IMG/VR virus record: IMGVR_UViG_3300044612_000828
Coordinates: 1 to 37,479 of that record
DNA length: 37,479 nt
Strand: one strand, 5' to 3'
Source: a virus
The notes beneath the pieces were generated by a model, which was not told where the DNA came from, searched no databases, and saw nothing but the letters and a program-made list of their open reading frames with translations. This document shows positions 9,001-17,006 of this stretch, piece after piece; position 1 is the first letter of the stretch; each line of letters begins with the position of its first letter. The translations under genes were made by a program, and so were the position numbers.

Positions 9001-10259
9001 GCTCAAGCGCACTGGAAGGGTACGCAACGACTGGCCAGCTCAGTGGATTTGCTACGACAAGCCAATTGTCTGCTTACCAGCCTGCGCTTACGAGTGCAGC
9101 TCCAGCAGCTATCGAGCAGGGTGGAACAGGCGCTACGGACGCTGTATCTGCGTTGGCTAACCTCGGTGGCATCACGACTGACGCGCTGTCCGGGTACGCT
9201 TCTACGAGCCAATTGGCGGCCTATCAGCCTGCATTGACTACAGCAGCACCGCTCGGCATCGAACTGGGCGGCACAGGGGCAACCACGGCGATTTCGGCGA
9301 TGACCAACCTTGGTTCGTTGCACTTTGCTGGTGGATGGTCGCAATCGAGTGTTGTGACTGGAACGATGGACACTGGTGTCACGCCAAACACGTTTACCGT
9401 TACTGCTACAGGCGTGTTGTCAGTTGACGGAGGCACCCCACTTGCTGGCGATATTGTGGTGTTTGCATCGCAGCCAACAGCAAGCCAACATTTTGGACGC
9501 GATAACGGGCCGTGGATTGTGGTAAATCCAGGCGCAGTTGGAGTTCAGGCGACATTCGTGCGTCCAAACTGGTTCTCTGGGACTGTAAAGACTGGCATTT
9601 TAGTAACCAGCCAGTATGGCACAGCAAGAACTGGAACTACCTATGCAATGCAGGGGCCAATTAGCACAACAAGTGGAAATTTTTTGGATGTTGGCACTGA
9701 TATAATAAGCATGCTTGCAGTGTATTCCAGAAACAGTAATGCTGTTCTTGCGGCAAACTCATTTAATGGAAGGCAAACGTTCCCACTTAATAGCGCCACA
9801 GTTAACCCAATTAGCTTTAGCACGGCAGCGCCTACGTTGTTGACTACTCGCCTGCTTGGTGCAGTTGAGTGGGATAACCAGCAGCTCTACATCACTTCGT
9901 CCACGCAGTTTGCTTTGCTTAACCGCAACCCGATTGCTACGGCTACGGTGCTGATCAATGCGCAGACTGGCACAAGCTACACGCCCGCTCTAGCTGACGC
10001 AGGCAAGCTGATCACCGCAAGCAACGCTGCTGCGATCTCGCTAACGATCCCAACGGATGCAACGGTAGACTTCCCCGTGGGCACGCAGCTAATCGTCATG
10101 CAGCTTGCTGCGGGTCAGGTGACAGTTTCGGCGGTTACACCAGGAACGACCACAGTGAACAGCAAGAACGGCACGAAGACTTCTGGACAATATGCAGTCA
10201 TTTCGCTAATCAAAGTGGCCGCAAATAGCTGGGTCGTTGGTGGCGATGCAACAACGTAA
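6069..10259 (+). CDS. Large repetitive tail fibre protein
   Basis: A 1396-residue fibre, the largest protein in the window. The N-terminus (KISQLPVASVVNDNDIVVL) is paralogous to that of the preceding fibre. The shaft consists of recurring units: FATTDQISGF-type segments, QGGTGAT..A..ALGG repeats (at least six), GGDLSGNYPDPTVAKIQG-type units (two or more), and TYGSATQVAVLDVNQFGQIT units. These are typical of trimeric beta-helical phage fibre shafts. A globular insert near residues 670-850 (starting after a Gly-rich GGSGGGGQMFF linker) and the C-terminal 300 residues, including a Thr-rich beta domain, may carry receptor-binding parts. The junction TAATTATG lacks a Shine-Dalgarno sequence. Confidence 0.85.
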   Translation: MADIKISQLPVASVVNDNDIVVLNQGGDTKTAAKSLIVAGLATTDQISAFATTSQVESIASAQIAAITPASIGAFATSDVIAISNGGTGATDAVSALAALGGITSAQVPAFDSAQLSAYVQKAGSTMEGRLIMAATTAQAKANIGGALAGVAAPTSSIAGDVWISNQSKLTFSPSTGAAVTLAGLSQQNTFNQQQTIGSATAATGLIVSNTSTGRAATFAAASTAPAVAITQTGVGEAFRVEDETSPDATPFVISSAGRVGIGVTPDAVTALAVDAGGIKFNDGSIQTTAVGSFSTAQLSGYATTTDIQGIAFTSQLAGFATTDQISGFTTSAQVEAISDAQISLITPASIGAVATSDVIQISQGGTGEVTSTAALTALGGMPLNQAAGGDLSGIYPDPSVVKLRGYDISTNTPFGGAILQWIGTEWTPASPPSGSVTSVGTGAGLTGGPITSDGVIALETTGVAALTYGSATQVAVLDVNQFGQITSASNAAITPAGIGALSTDAASGFATTAQIQGIAFTSQLSAFATTDQLSGYATTTDIQGIAFTSQLAAFTNSAQVEALASAQIAAITPGSIGAVATSDIIAITHGGTGSTSAAAALTALGALSATAAAGGDLSGNYPDPTVAKIQGQAVSSAAPSNGQVLQWNGTAWVPGEIPSGGSGGGGQMFFFNYNTAADAPTTGLPTTPTIVKELGRTADTTGTSYTSGDLSTTGYDLVVHFVTDVLDPNITAIPAGLFDFNFWASSTGTTTNETIVQLKVFKYDGTTATLLATSDDISIYDPTVTAQYIASVVLPQTTVALNDRLYIQFLGKATQNNKTITFNFGATQPSHVHTTIPSVGGSGLVKVVNGVFQSPASLLVNVDVATNAAISLSKLAMSEVSVLTENGLTGGGDLSTSRILSLTTTGVSALSYGSSTQVAALTVDAYGRITAASDVAISASGIGAQPALTSAAPAAIEQGGTGATTAVAALSNLGGISSSALEGYATTGQLSGFATTSQLSAYQPALTSAAPAAIEQGGTGATDAVSALANLGGITTDALSGYASTSQLAAYQPALTTAAPLGIELGGTGATTAISAMTNLGSLHFAGGWSQSSVVTGTMDTGVTPNTFTVTATGVLSVDGGTPLAGDIVVFASQPTASQHFGRDNGPWIVVNPGAVGVQATFVRPNWFSGTVKTGILVTSQYGTARTGTTYAMQGPISTTSGNFLDVGTDIISMLAVYSRNSNAVLAANSFNGRQTFPLNSATVNPISFSTAAPTLLTTRLLGAVEWDNQQLYITSSTQFALLNRNPIATATVLINAQTGTSYTPALADAGKLITASNAAAISLTIPTDATVDFPVGTQLIVMQLAAGQVTVSAVTPGTTTVNSKNGTKTSGQYAVISLIKVAANSWVVGGDATT

Positions 10260-10262
10260 TTT

Positions 10263-12494
10263 ATGTTCTCTTCTATGTTATCCTTACTAGGCAGTCTCAG
10301 GCGCGGAAACTTTGTTCAAAGATCACTTCGGTTTAGATCGAGTGCTTCTGCCTACCTGAACAGGACGTTTGCTGGGCCAACAAGCTCAACCGTCTTTACT
10401 TGGTCTGCTTGGGTAAAAAGAGGAGCATTGACGGGCACATACAGGTTGTTTGGAGCAAGCACTAACACGTTTCTTACGTTTAACAGTTCAGATCAATTAA
10501 ACCTTACGCTTAACGGGACTTCTGCTGCTACTTCAACGGCTGTATTTAGAGATCCATCTGCTTGGTATCATATTGTTTATGCTCAAAATGGAGCATCTCA
10601 AACGCTTTATGTTAACCAAACATCCGTAGCCACAGGAACAACGGCCAATACTATTTTTAATACGGCAATAGCTCATCAAATTGGAGCTGCAAACACGACA
10701 AACTTTTTTGATGGATATCTGACCGAAATTAATTTCATCGACGGCCAAGCCCTGACACCATCGTCCTTCGGCCAGATCGAGTCCACGACCGGCGTGTGGT
10801 CGCCCAAGCCCTACGCAGGCAGCTACGGCACAAACGGCTTCTACCTCAAGTTTGGTAATACGTCGTCTGTAGCGGCGCTGGGCACGGATAGCTCGGGGAA
10901 TGGTAACACTTGGACGGTGAACAACGTGTCGCTGACGGCTGGCGTGACGTACGACAGCATGATCGACGTCCCGGTGAACTACAGTGACGGCGGGAATGGC
11001 AGGGGGAATTACTGCACGTTGAATCCGTTGGATAAAGTAACTACAGCCACACTGTCTTCTGGAAACTTACAAACAACATCTGCTGCTGCTCAAAATATTA
11101 TTGGCAGTATGTCTATGGACAGTGGCAGCTGGTACTGGGAAATTGCTTACAGTGCAGCAACGGCATCGCAGCTTGTTGGCGTTTACAAAGCCGCCGCAAC
11201 AACTACATCTATCACTCCAACAACCAGTGTAATTGGGCTTCGTTTTAATGCAGATACTGGCGCATTGGATTACACTGTTGATGGTTCAGTATATACGTCA
11301 ATTGCAACTGGCCTTACTGGAGGTGGATATTTCCCGTATGCTGGATCATTAACTAACGCAAAGGTTATTTACGCCAACTTCGGCCAGCGCCCCTTCGCCT
11401 ACACGCCTCCCGCTGGCTTCCGCGCACTCAACACGAACAACCTGCCTACACCGTCAATCGTCAACGGAGCCAACTTTATGGCTGCGAAGATTTACACGGG
11501 CACGGGAGTCGTACAGTCCATCTCGAATGCGGTGAACAACGTGTCGTTCCAGCCGGATCTGGTGTGGATCAAGTCACGTACACCTGGGGCTACGAATCAT
11601 GCTTTGTTCGACTCGTCACGGGGCGTCACGAAGTATTTGTCATCCAACACGACGACAGCCGAGACTACGCTTGCGCAGAGCTTGACGGCACTTAACGCTG
11701 ACGGCTTTAGCCTTGGGACGGACACGACGCTGGTGAATGCTAGTGCGAACTTGTATGTGGCTTGGCAGTGGAAGGCCGGTGGCGCAGCAGTCAGCAATAC
11801 GCAGGGTACGATCACGTCACAGGTCAGCGCAAATACAACGGCTGGATTTAGTGTGGTGACGTACACTGGGACGGGCGTGAATGCTACAGTTGGTCATGGC
11901 TTGGGTGTTGCGCCTAAGATGGTGATTGTGAAGCGCAGAACAACTGCTGGAGCTTCGTGGTTGGTGTATCACGCAAATGCAGGATCGCCGCCGCAAAATA
12001 ACTTTTTGTCTTTAAATTTAACAGATGCAGTTTCGGCATCTGCTTTACCATGGAACAATACTGCGCCAAGTTCTACGACTATAAGTCTTGGCACTTCTGG
12101 TGGCACAAATAATATTACAGATACTTTTGTCGCCTACTGCTTTGCCGAAATCGCAGGCTTCAGCAAGTTTGGCAGCTACACAGGCAACGGACTAGCTGAC
12201 GGGCCGTTTGTGTTCTGTGGGTTTAGGCCGAGGTTTGTGATGGTGAAAGCGGCAATTGGAGGAACTGGAGACTGGCAAATCTTAGATTCTTCTAGAAGTA
12301 CTTTCAATCCATCAGACGCCAGAATGTGGGCAGATTTGGCTCAAGTAGAACTGTCAAATACTGGCGGAAATACAGACTTTACGTCAAATGGATTTAAAAC
12401 AAGAAATGTAAATGGCGATGCAAATGCAAGTGGTGTTACCTACATCTTCGCAGCCTTTGCAGAAGTACCCAGCAAGTACGCTCTAGCCCGCTAA
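10263..12494 (+). CDS. Tail fibre/spike with LamG-like domain
   Basis: A 743-residue protein. Residues about 20-175 look like a concanavalin A-like (LamG) fold: LRFRSSASAYLNRTF, then FTWSAWVKRG, then AWYHIVYAQNG and an INFIDGQALTPSSFGQ ending, the order seen in many phage fibre LamG modules. A second beta domain follows (GSWYWEIAYS near residue 295, SPRY-like). Two similar C-terminal segments contain VTYTGTGVNATVGHGLGVAPKMV and YTGNGLADGPFVFCGFRPRFVM, an internal duplication. It probably binds glycans or another host surface ligand. Base composition alternates strongly along the gene, suggesting mosaic assembly. Confidence 0.75.
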   Translation: MFSSMLSLLGSLRRGNFVQRSLRFRSSASAYLNRTFAGPTSSTVFTWSAWVKRGALTGTYRLFGASTNTFLTFNSSDQLNLTLNGTSAATSTAVFRDPSAWYHIVYAQNGASQTLYVNQTSVATGTTANTIFNTAIAHQIGAANTTNFFDGYLTEINFIDGQALTPSSFGQIESTTGVWSPKPYAGSYGTNGFYLKFGNTSSVAALGTDSSGNGNTWTVNNVSLTAGVTYDSMIDVPVNYSDGGNGRGNYCTLNPLDKVTTATLSSGNLQTTSAAAQNIIGSMSMDSGSWYWEIAYSAATASQLVGVYKAAATTTSITPTTSVIGLRFNADTGALDYTVDGSVYTSIATGLTGGGYFPYAGSLTNAKVIYANFGQRPFAYTPPAGFRALNTNNLPTPSIVNGANFMAAKIYTGTGVVQSISNAVNNVSFQPDLVWIKSRTPGATNHALFDSSRGVTKYLSSNTTTAETTLAQSLTALNADGFSLGTDTTLVNASANLYVAWQWKAGGAAVSNTQGTITSQVSANTTAGFSVVTYTGTGVNATVGHGLGVAPKMVIVKRRTTAGASWLVYHANAGSPPQNNFLSLNLTDAVSASALPWNNTAPSSTTISLGTSGGTNNITDTFVAYCFAEIAGFSKFGSYTGNGLADGPFVFCGFRPRFVMVKAAIGGTGDWQILDSSRSTFNPSDARMWADLAQVELSNTGGNTDFTSNGFKTRNVNGDANASGVTYIFAAFAEVPSKYALAR

Positions 12495-12498
12495 TCTT

Positions 12499-12759
12499 AT
12501 GCCAAAGAAATCCGTATCACTATCCGTTGGCCGAGGTGAAAAGCTGCCTGCGTCGAGGGGCGCAGGGCTAACAGCCAAGGGGCGCGCAAAGTATAACAAG
12601 GCAACTGGCAGCAACCTCAAGGCTCCTGCACCTAGTCCAAAGACTAAGGCTGACGCTGGCCGCAAGAAGAGTTTCTGCGCTCGTATGGCTGGTGTAGTTG
12701 CCAAAGCTAAAGGCCCGGCAGAACGGGCTAAGGCAAGCATGAAACGCTGGAAGTGTTAA
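12499..12759 (+). CDS. Small basic phage protein, DUF6321-like
   Basis: An 86-residue Lys/Arg-rich protein with GRGEKLPASRGAGLTAKG, then AKYNKATGSNLKAP, then KKSFCARMAGV and a final SMKRWKC. This motif order matches a small conserved protein I know from many environmental podophages (DUF6321-like). Its function is unknown; the strong basic charge and location among late genes suggest a DNA- or virion-associated role. It starts after TAATCTTATG, without a Shine-Dalgarno sequence. Confidence 0.75.
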   Translation: MPKKSVSLSVGRGEKLPASRGAGLTAKGRAKYNKATGSNLKAPAPSPKTKADAGRKKSFCARMAGVVAKAKGPAERAKASMKRWKC

Positions 12760-12763
12760 CTTT

Positions 12764-12910
12764 ATGAAACGAGGACTCTACGCCAACATCCACGCCAAGC
12801 GCGAGCGTATCGCCGCTGGCAGCAAAGAGAAGATGCGCAAACCTGGCACTAAGGGCGCTCCAACAGCAAAGGCGTTCAAGCAAGCTGCCAAAACCGCTAA
12901 GAAGAAGTAA
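12764..12910 (+). CDS. Very small basic phage protein
   Basis: A 48-residue protein, MKRGLYANIHAKRERIAAGS followed by a Lys-rich tail ending AAKTAKKK, starting after TAACTTT. The pattern (RGLYANIHAKR..RIA.GS.EKMRKPG) is a small conserved protein of environmental phages. It is paired with the preceding basic protein and probably cotranslated. Molecular role unknown. Confidence 0.7.
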   Translation: MKRGLYANIHAKRERIAAGSKEKMRKPGTKGAPTAKAFKQAAKTAKKK

Positions 12911-12912
12911 TT

Positions 12913-13128
12913 ATGAAATACATACTCGAGCGAATCAAAGAACCATCTACATGGCGCGGCGTGTTTGCGCTGCTCACAGCAGTTGGAATTAAACTGCACC
13001 CAGAGATGCAAGAGGCTATTCTGACTACTGGACTAGCGCTTATCGGGCTAATCAACGTCATCCGCAGGGAATCCAATGATACAAAACCTACTGCAAATCC
13101 TGCGCCTGTGGTTGGAGATCAAGGCTAA
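12913..13128 (+). CDS. Holin-like small membrane protein
   Basis: A 71-residue protein with EPSTWRGVFALLTAVGIKL, then EAILTTGLALIGLINVI and a charged C-terminus (RRESNDTKP). There are two hydrophobic segments (about residues 14-28 and 36-50) with a short connector, fitting a class II-type holin that permeabilises the inner membrane. It opens a lysis block followed by the spanin-like pair, another membrane protein and the endolysin. The start follows TAATT with no Shine-Dalgarno sequence. Holin identity is inferred from size, topology and neighbours. Confidence 0.65.
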   Translation: MKYILERIKEPSTWRGVFALLTAVGIKLHPEMQEAILTTGLALIGLINVIRRESNDTKPTANPAPVVGDQG

Positions 13129-13297
13129 ACGGGCCTCATGGGAGCTGGAGCGTGACATAGCCAAGTACTGCGATGATGTCGAAACTCAGATCCTTGAAGC
13201 TAGGGCCAATGGCCGTGATGCTTTGGCTGACCGGCTGCGCTACCAATTCACACGTTCCAGTAAGATACTTATATCCACCCAGCAAGGAGATACTTGA
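13076..13297 (+). CDS. Lysis-block helical protein, Rz-like (inner spanin candidate)
   Basis: A 73-residue protein overlapping the end of the holin-like gene by 53 bases. The N-terminus MIQNLLQILRLWLEIKAKRA is amphipathic or weakly hydrophobic, followed by a long charged helix (EIKAKRASWELERDIAKYCD, then ARANGRDALADRLRYQ). A helical protein here, with a lipoprotein gene nested in another frame of its 3' half, is the Rz/Rz1 arrangement. The N-terminal hydrophobic stretch is shorter and more charged than a classical Rz membrane anchor, so the assignment is tentative. Confidence 0.5.
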   Translation: MIQNLLQILRLWLEIKAKRASWELERDIAKYCDDVETQILEARANGRDALADRLRYQFTRSSKILISTQQGDT

Positions 13298-13424
13298 GCT
13301 TCAGGCCGGTCAGACGTACACTGCCGAGGTGGCACAGAAATGGCATTCAGACTCCCGATACCAGCAACTTGAACTGGAGTTGATTGATGCCACTTCTGTC
13401 GCCAAACAATCTCAACACAGGTAA
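13173..13424 (+). CDS. Small lipoprotein, Rz1-like (outer spanin candidate)
   Basis: An 83-residue protein starting within the preceding helical gene in another frame. The N-terminus has a lipoprotein signal: a basic n-region (MMSKLRSLK), hydrophobic h-region (PMAVMLWLT) and lipobox LTGC with Cys at about residue 22. Mature protein ASILELQAGQTYTAEV-type sequence follows, with a helical end. A nested out-of-frame lipoprotein beside a helical partner is the hallmark of outer-membrane spanins, which implies a diderm host. The start could be either of two adjacent ATGs. Confidence 0.6.
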   Translation: MMSKLRSLKLGPMAVMLWLTGCATNSHVPVRYLYPPSKEILELQAGQTYTAEVAQKWHSDSRYQQLELELIDATSVAKQSQHR

Positions 13425-13428
13425 TGCA

Positions 13429-13605
13429 ATGGAAAGCCCCGGCGAAATGCTAGACGATCTCAAAGAAATTGGCTCTGTTTTGGGCATAAACGTAGCCGCA
13501 ATTGCCTTGTCTTTAAGCGAGATCGAGCAAACAGTTCGTATTCTAGGTGGCATTGCCGCAATCTTTTATACGCTGGCCAAGATATACAAGCTGCTACACA
13601 AATGA
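13429..13605 (+). CDS. Small membrane protein in lysis block
   Basis: A 58-residue protein starting at ATG 13429, five bases after the lipoprotein stop. The N-terminus is acidic (MESPGEMLDDLKE), followed by a hydrophobic middle (GINVAAIALSLS), a second hydrophobic segment (ILGGIAAIFYTLAKIY) and a short basic tail. It lies immediately before the endolysin (overlap ATGA) and could be a second holin, a pinholin or an antiholin. Which of the two membrane proteins triggers lysis cannot be told from sequence. Confidence 0.55.
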   Translation: MESPGEMLDDLKEIGSVLGINVAAIALSLSEIEQTVRILGGIAAIFYTLAKIYKLLHK

Positions 13606-14078
13606 TTGACGAACGGTCAGCCAAGTTCATAGCGACGCTGCTACCTGAAGTCAGGGACGCCTTTATCGCGTTCATCGTAGACGCGAAGGAACTGGTTGCT
13701 CAAAATGGACTGGATTACAAGGTCATCTGTGGAACTAGGACGTTTGAAGAACAAGCGGCGCTGTACGCCAAGGGGCGCACGGCTCCGGGGCCAAAGGTGA
13801 CCAATGCCAAGCCAGGATCATCCATGCATAACTTTGGACTAGCCATCGACTGTGGCGTGTTCAAGGGTAAAGTGTACATGGATGGCAGCACACCCGCTGA
13901 CGCGAAGCTCGCTGATCTTATGCATAAACACGTCTCAACCTTGTGTACAAAGCACAGGCTGCGTTGGGGCGGCAAATTCAAGAAGCTATACGATGCGCCT
14001 CATTTTGAGTATGATACTCCTTATTCTCTTGCTGATCTGCGTGCTCGCAAGGAGCGTGGACAATCCTTAATCGCCTAA
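13602..14078 (+). CDS. Endolysin, L-alanyl-D-glutamate peptidase type (M15/VanY-like)
   Basis: A 158-residue protein with the M15 metallopeptidase pattern: CGTRTFEEQAALYAKGRT (near residues 43-60), the zinc-binding SMHNFGLAID (His and Asp ligands, near residues 74-83) and a C-terminal PHFEY with the third ligand His. These enzymes cut the L-Ala-D-Glu or peptide crosslink of peptidoglycan. The length is typical for single-domain phage endolysins of this class; no cell-wall binding domain or signal peptide is seen, so it should depend on the holin for release. Confidence 0.9.
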   Translation: MIDERSAKFIATLLPEVRDAFIAFIVDAKELVAQNGLDYKVICGTRTFEEQAALYAKGRTAPGPKVTNAKPGSSMHNFGLAIDCGVFKGKVYMDGSTPADAKLADLMHKHVSTLCTKHRLRWGGKFKKLYDAPHFEYDTPYSLADLRARKERGQSLIA

Positions 14079-14082
14079 TCTT

Positions 14083-14328
14083 ATGCCTAAGTCAATGAAT
14101 GCAATGCTGGCCATCCTCGGTGGCCCTATGGGTGGCAGGAGCCGCTCCTGTCCTGAGTGTGAGTCTCCTATGGAATCCGACGGTACTTGTTCCGAGTGCG
14201 GTTACGGCGAAGAGGAAGAGCACGAGGGCGAAGAGGAAGGTGAAGATGATGGTCACATGGAGCGCATGATTGAGTTGCGTGACGATCTCCAGCGGGTTGT
14301 GGACAAGCTCAGTAAGCTTATTTCCTAA
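14083..14328 (+). CDS. Acidic zinc-ribbon-like small protein
   Basis: An 81-residue protein with an N-terminal Gly-rich segment, a CPEC..(9)..CSECGYG zinc-knuckle pattern (residues about 23-40), a run of Glu/Asp (residues about 42-56) and a C-terminal helix (MIELRDDLQRVVDKLSKLI) likely to form a coiled coil. It starts after TAATCTT without a Shine-Dalgarno sequence. It sits between endolysin and tail nozzle. Function unknown; it may be a virion assembly or DNA-mimic-like protein, but that is conjecture. Confidence 0.65.
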   Translation: MPKSMNAMLAILGGPMGGRSRSCPECESPMESDGTCSECGYGEEEEHEGEEEGEDDGHMERMIELRDDLQRVVDKLSKLIS

Positions 14329-16259
14329 TGGCACAAGAAGCACAGGCTGAAGGTGACGACATGTTTCTGGGTTTTGCCAGTAGGCTTGACCCTGCAAACT
14401 TGCAGCCCGGCATCTTGCAAGCGAGCTTTAATACTCGACTTCAGCGTGGGATTGCCCAGCCCCGCAAGGGTACCAAGCGGTTGACTGAGACTGAACTCAT
14501 CGGTTTAACGATGGTTGGCTCTGGCCTGTACGTTGACGCTGCCGGCCACGATAACATCGTCATGGTCTTCACGGACAGGCTATACCTGTACAAGCCTGCT
14601 CAAGGGCAGGATATTGAGGTGCTGTATGGGCCTTATGACTTTCCTCCAGACCGTGTAATCCAAGAAGGTGGCATTTGTGACGTTGTTACGGCCTTAAACA
14701 AGATATTTATCTTCCGTGGCAAGTACGACAAGACGACGTTTACCGCAACCGAGTCTAATGCAGATATTCCAGACAACGATACTGGTATAATCACTATAAC
14801 AACAGCAACGGCACACGGTTACTCGACTGGAGATGAAGTTACAGTTGGCCTGACGGATGGCGGCGATGGCCCCGGACAAGCGGTTACTGGCAGTTATGTT
14901 ATTACTGTAACTAGTCCAACTACGTTTACTTTTGAGTGGGAGAACAATACTGGTTCGACATTTGCGGCACGGCCAAGTGATTCGGGCTGGACAGCTCGAC
15001 GGGGATTGCCGCCGCTTGTATGGCAAGATGGACTTGCAGATCTAGTTTACGCAGAGCAGAAGTTCACCGTAGACGGCGGCACGGTGACGGGAATCACGCA
15101 GTCTGTGCCCTGCGCTGACTTTGGCCTGTACTTTCAGAATCGCTTGATCCTCAAGTACGGTGATTACCAGATGCTCGTTAGCGACATCCTGAGCGAGCAG
15201 TGCGACACAACGCTCAATAACTTTGTTATCAACACAGGCGGAAACGACTCGATTGTAGGGGTACTGCCGTGGGTGCAAGACCAGTTCTTGGTCTTTATGA
15301 CTAACAGTATCTACGTTGTTTTTGTAGAGACTGACAACTTTGACATCAACTCGCCTCCTGGGGTTAACAGCAGCACGACAGTAGTAACGACTGAGATTGG
15401 CTGCTTGGCTAGACGCTCGATTGTGGCGGCTGGTCAGTTTGTGTTCTTCCTGTCTGCTAACGGCGTACACATGCTTACGCCCCAGCTTGACCTAAAGCTG
15501 TTAGGCAACACGCTGCCCCTAAGCGAGCCGATTGCGGACTTCTTCGACACCGTTAACTATGATGCCGTTCAAAACTCGGTAGCGACTTACTATAGCAACC
15601 GCTTCTACATTGCGATGCCTACTGGCACGGCGACTAGGAACGACAAGATCCTTGTATACAATACGCTTAACCAGAACTGGGAGTCGATTGACTATTATCC
15701 TACCGGCTTATTCTCAGATAACTTGATCTTGTCTGCGTATATCAATCAACGCCGATTGATGATCATCACCAACTTTGCTGGGGCTGGCCAGTACGGTGGC
15801 GTGTTCCTGTCAGAGGAGCAGGTCGAGGGTGACGAGTTCAACACGTCCAACGCGCTGCCAGTGCTGCCCTTCAACCTGTTCCCGGCGTCCAGCCAGATCA
15901 CCGAGTCTACGCTAATCCCAAGCACGCAAAACTTCGTTCACATTCCTGCTTCTGTGAAGACTAGGGAGTACGCCTTTGGCGGGACTTCAGAGAAACGGTT
16001 TAGCCGAGGTGAGTTTACTTTCAACAACGTCGCCAACGACTTTGTAAAGATTGACACGACTACCTACGACCCAGATGCTACCGAGACTGTCCTTGAGTAC
16101 AGCTTTAGCGGCACCTCAGACGGAACCTTGCGCCCCCGTATTGCAGCTCGGGGAACGTCGATAGCTTGCACAGTTAATTTTGTAGTTGGAAGACCAGCCT
16201 TGAAAAGTGTTGCTGTTTATGCTATAGCAGCGAATAGACCAATGATCTCTCAGGAGTAA
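14328..16259 (+). CDS. Tail nozzle / stabilisation protein (T7 gp12-like)
   Basis: A 643-residue protein that probably forms the hexameric nozzle of a short tail. It begins with FLGFASRLDPANLQPGILQA, followed by beta-propeller-like repeats, and has hallmark segments such as QNRLILKYGDYQMLVSDI, then GVLPWVQDQFLVFMTNSIYV, then EIGCLARRSIVAAGQFVFFL and YYSNRFYIAMP. These resemble tail tubular protein B / P22 gp10-type proteins. An Ig-like insert seems present at about residues 135-205 (ITTATAHGYSTGDEVTVGL ... TFTFEWE). It supports podovirus morphology. It starts at TAATG, overlapping the previous stop. Confidence 0.8.
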   Translation: MAQEAQAEGDDMFLGFASRLDPANLQPGILQASFNTRLQRGIAQPRKGTKRLTETELIGLTMVGSGLYVDAAGHDNIVMVFTDRLYLYKPAQGQDIEVLYGPYDFPPDRVIQEGGICDVVTALNKIFIFRGKYDKTTFTATESNADIPDNDTGIITITTATAHGYSTGDEVTVGLTDGGDGPGQAVTGSYVITVTSPTTFTFEWENNTGSTFAARPSDSGWTARRGLPPLVWQDGLADLVYAEQKFTVDGGTVTGITQSVPCADFGLYFQNRLILKYGDYQMLVSDILSEQCDTTLNNFVINTGGNDSIVGVLPWVQDQFLVFMTNSIYVVFVETDNFDINSPPGVNSSTTVVTTEIGCLARRSIVAAGQFVFFLSANGVHMLTPQLDLKLLGNTLPLSEPIADFFDTVNYDAVQNSVATYYSNRFYIAMPTGTATRNDKILVYNTLNQNWESIDYYPTGLFSDNLILSAYINQRRLMIITNFAGAGQYGGVFLSEEQVEGDEFNTSNALPVLPFNLFPASSQITESTLIPSTQNFVHIPASVKTREYAFGGTSEKRFSRGEFTFNNVANDFVKIDTTTYDPDATETVLEYSFSGTSDGTLRPRIAARGTSIACTVNFVVGRPALKSVAVYAIAANRPMISQE

Positions 16260-16262
16260 CTT

Positions 16263-17006
16263 ATGCCCGGCCAACAAATCAAAAAAGGTACAACCTACGT
16301 CGATTATCCTACCGTGGGCACCAATCAAGTGACTGCCGCAAACTTGAATGCTCATGTTGATAATGCGGAACTACTTCCCGGTGCTATCTCCGCGCAACCT
16401 ACCAGCACGCCTGAAGAGAATGATTATGTTATAGTCGAAAGAACTGGCGACCTATTTAAGTACACTCTTGGTAGCATTAAGCAGCTATTTTCATCTATCG
16501 TCGATGGCTTCTTGCCAGTCTCTGGTGGCACGATGACTGGGCCATTGGTGCTAGTAAACAGCACGCCGGCTACAGCGGCTACAGCGGCAAGTAAGGGGTA
16601 TGTGGACGCCACAGCGGCAGCTACTGTACTGTCTGGTTCAATTGTAATGTGGGGCGCATCCACGGTTCCGTCCGGTTGGCTGGAGTGCAACGGACAGTCT
16701 ACTGCTGGCTATCCTAATCTTATCACGTTATTTGGGACTAACCTTCCCGATTTGCGAGGTGAGTTTGTCCGTGGATGGGATAACGGTCGTGGAGTAGATG
16801 TTGATCGAGCGCTTTTATCTGCTCAAGCGCAGTCTATCCAGCCACATACGCACTCTTATACTGCTCCAAGTTCTGCTACCACTCCATTTGCTGGCGGAAA
16901 TAGCTCAGGCTCTATCCCATCATCGGTAGCCGCAACCACAGGCTCAACTGGAACCGCCGAAACGCGCCCGCGCAACGTAGCCTTGATGTTCATCGTCAAA
17001 ACCTAA
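16263..17006 (+). CDS. Tail protein with phage collar domain
   Basis: A 247-residue protein. The middle GSIVMWGASTVPSGWLECNG and LPDLRGEFVRGWDNGRGVD are the signature of the phage tail collar domain (PF07484). The preceding part, VSGGTMTGPLVLVNSTPATA, is a fibre-shaft motif, and the C-terminus ends GTAETRPRNVALMFIVK, the usual end of the collar-domain module. Such proteins lie at the tips of fibres or baseplate-like structures. It starts after TAACTT with no Shine-Dalgarno sequence and overlaps the next gene by TAATG. Confidence 0.88.
   Translation: MPGQQIKKGTTYVDYPTVGTNQVTAANLNAHVDNAELLPGAISAQPTSTPEENDYVIVERTGDLFKYTLGSIKQLFSSIVDGFLPVSGGTMTGPLVLVNSTPATAATAASKGYVDATAAATVLSGSIVMWGASTVPSGWLECNGQSTAGYPNLITLFGTNLPDLRGEFVRGWDNGRGVDVDRALLSAQAQSIQPHTHSYTAPSSATTPFAGGNSSGSIPSSVAATTGSTGTAETRPRNVALMFIVKT

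Noticed and set aside
6069-10259. Diversity-generating retroelement target in the fibre
   Set aside because: No reverse transcriptase or template repeat is seen. The repeats are shaft units, not variable-region copies.
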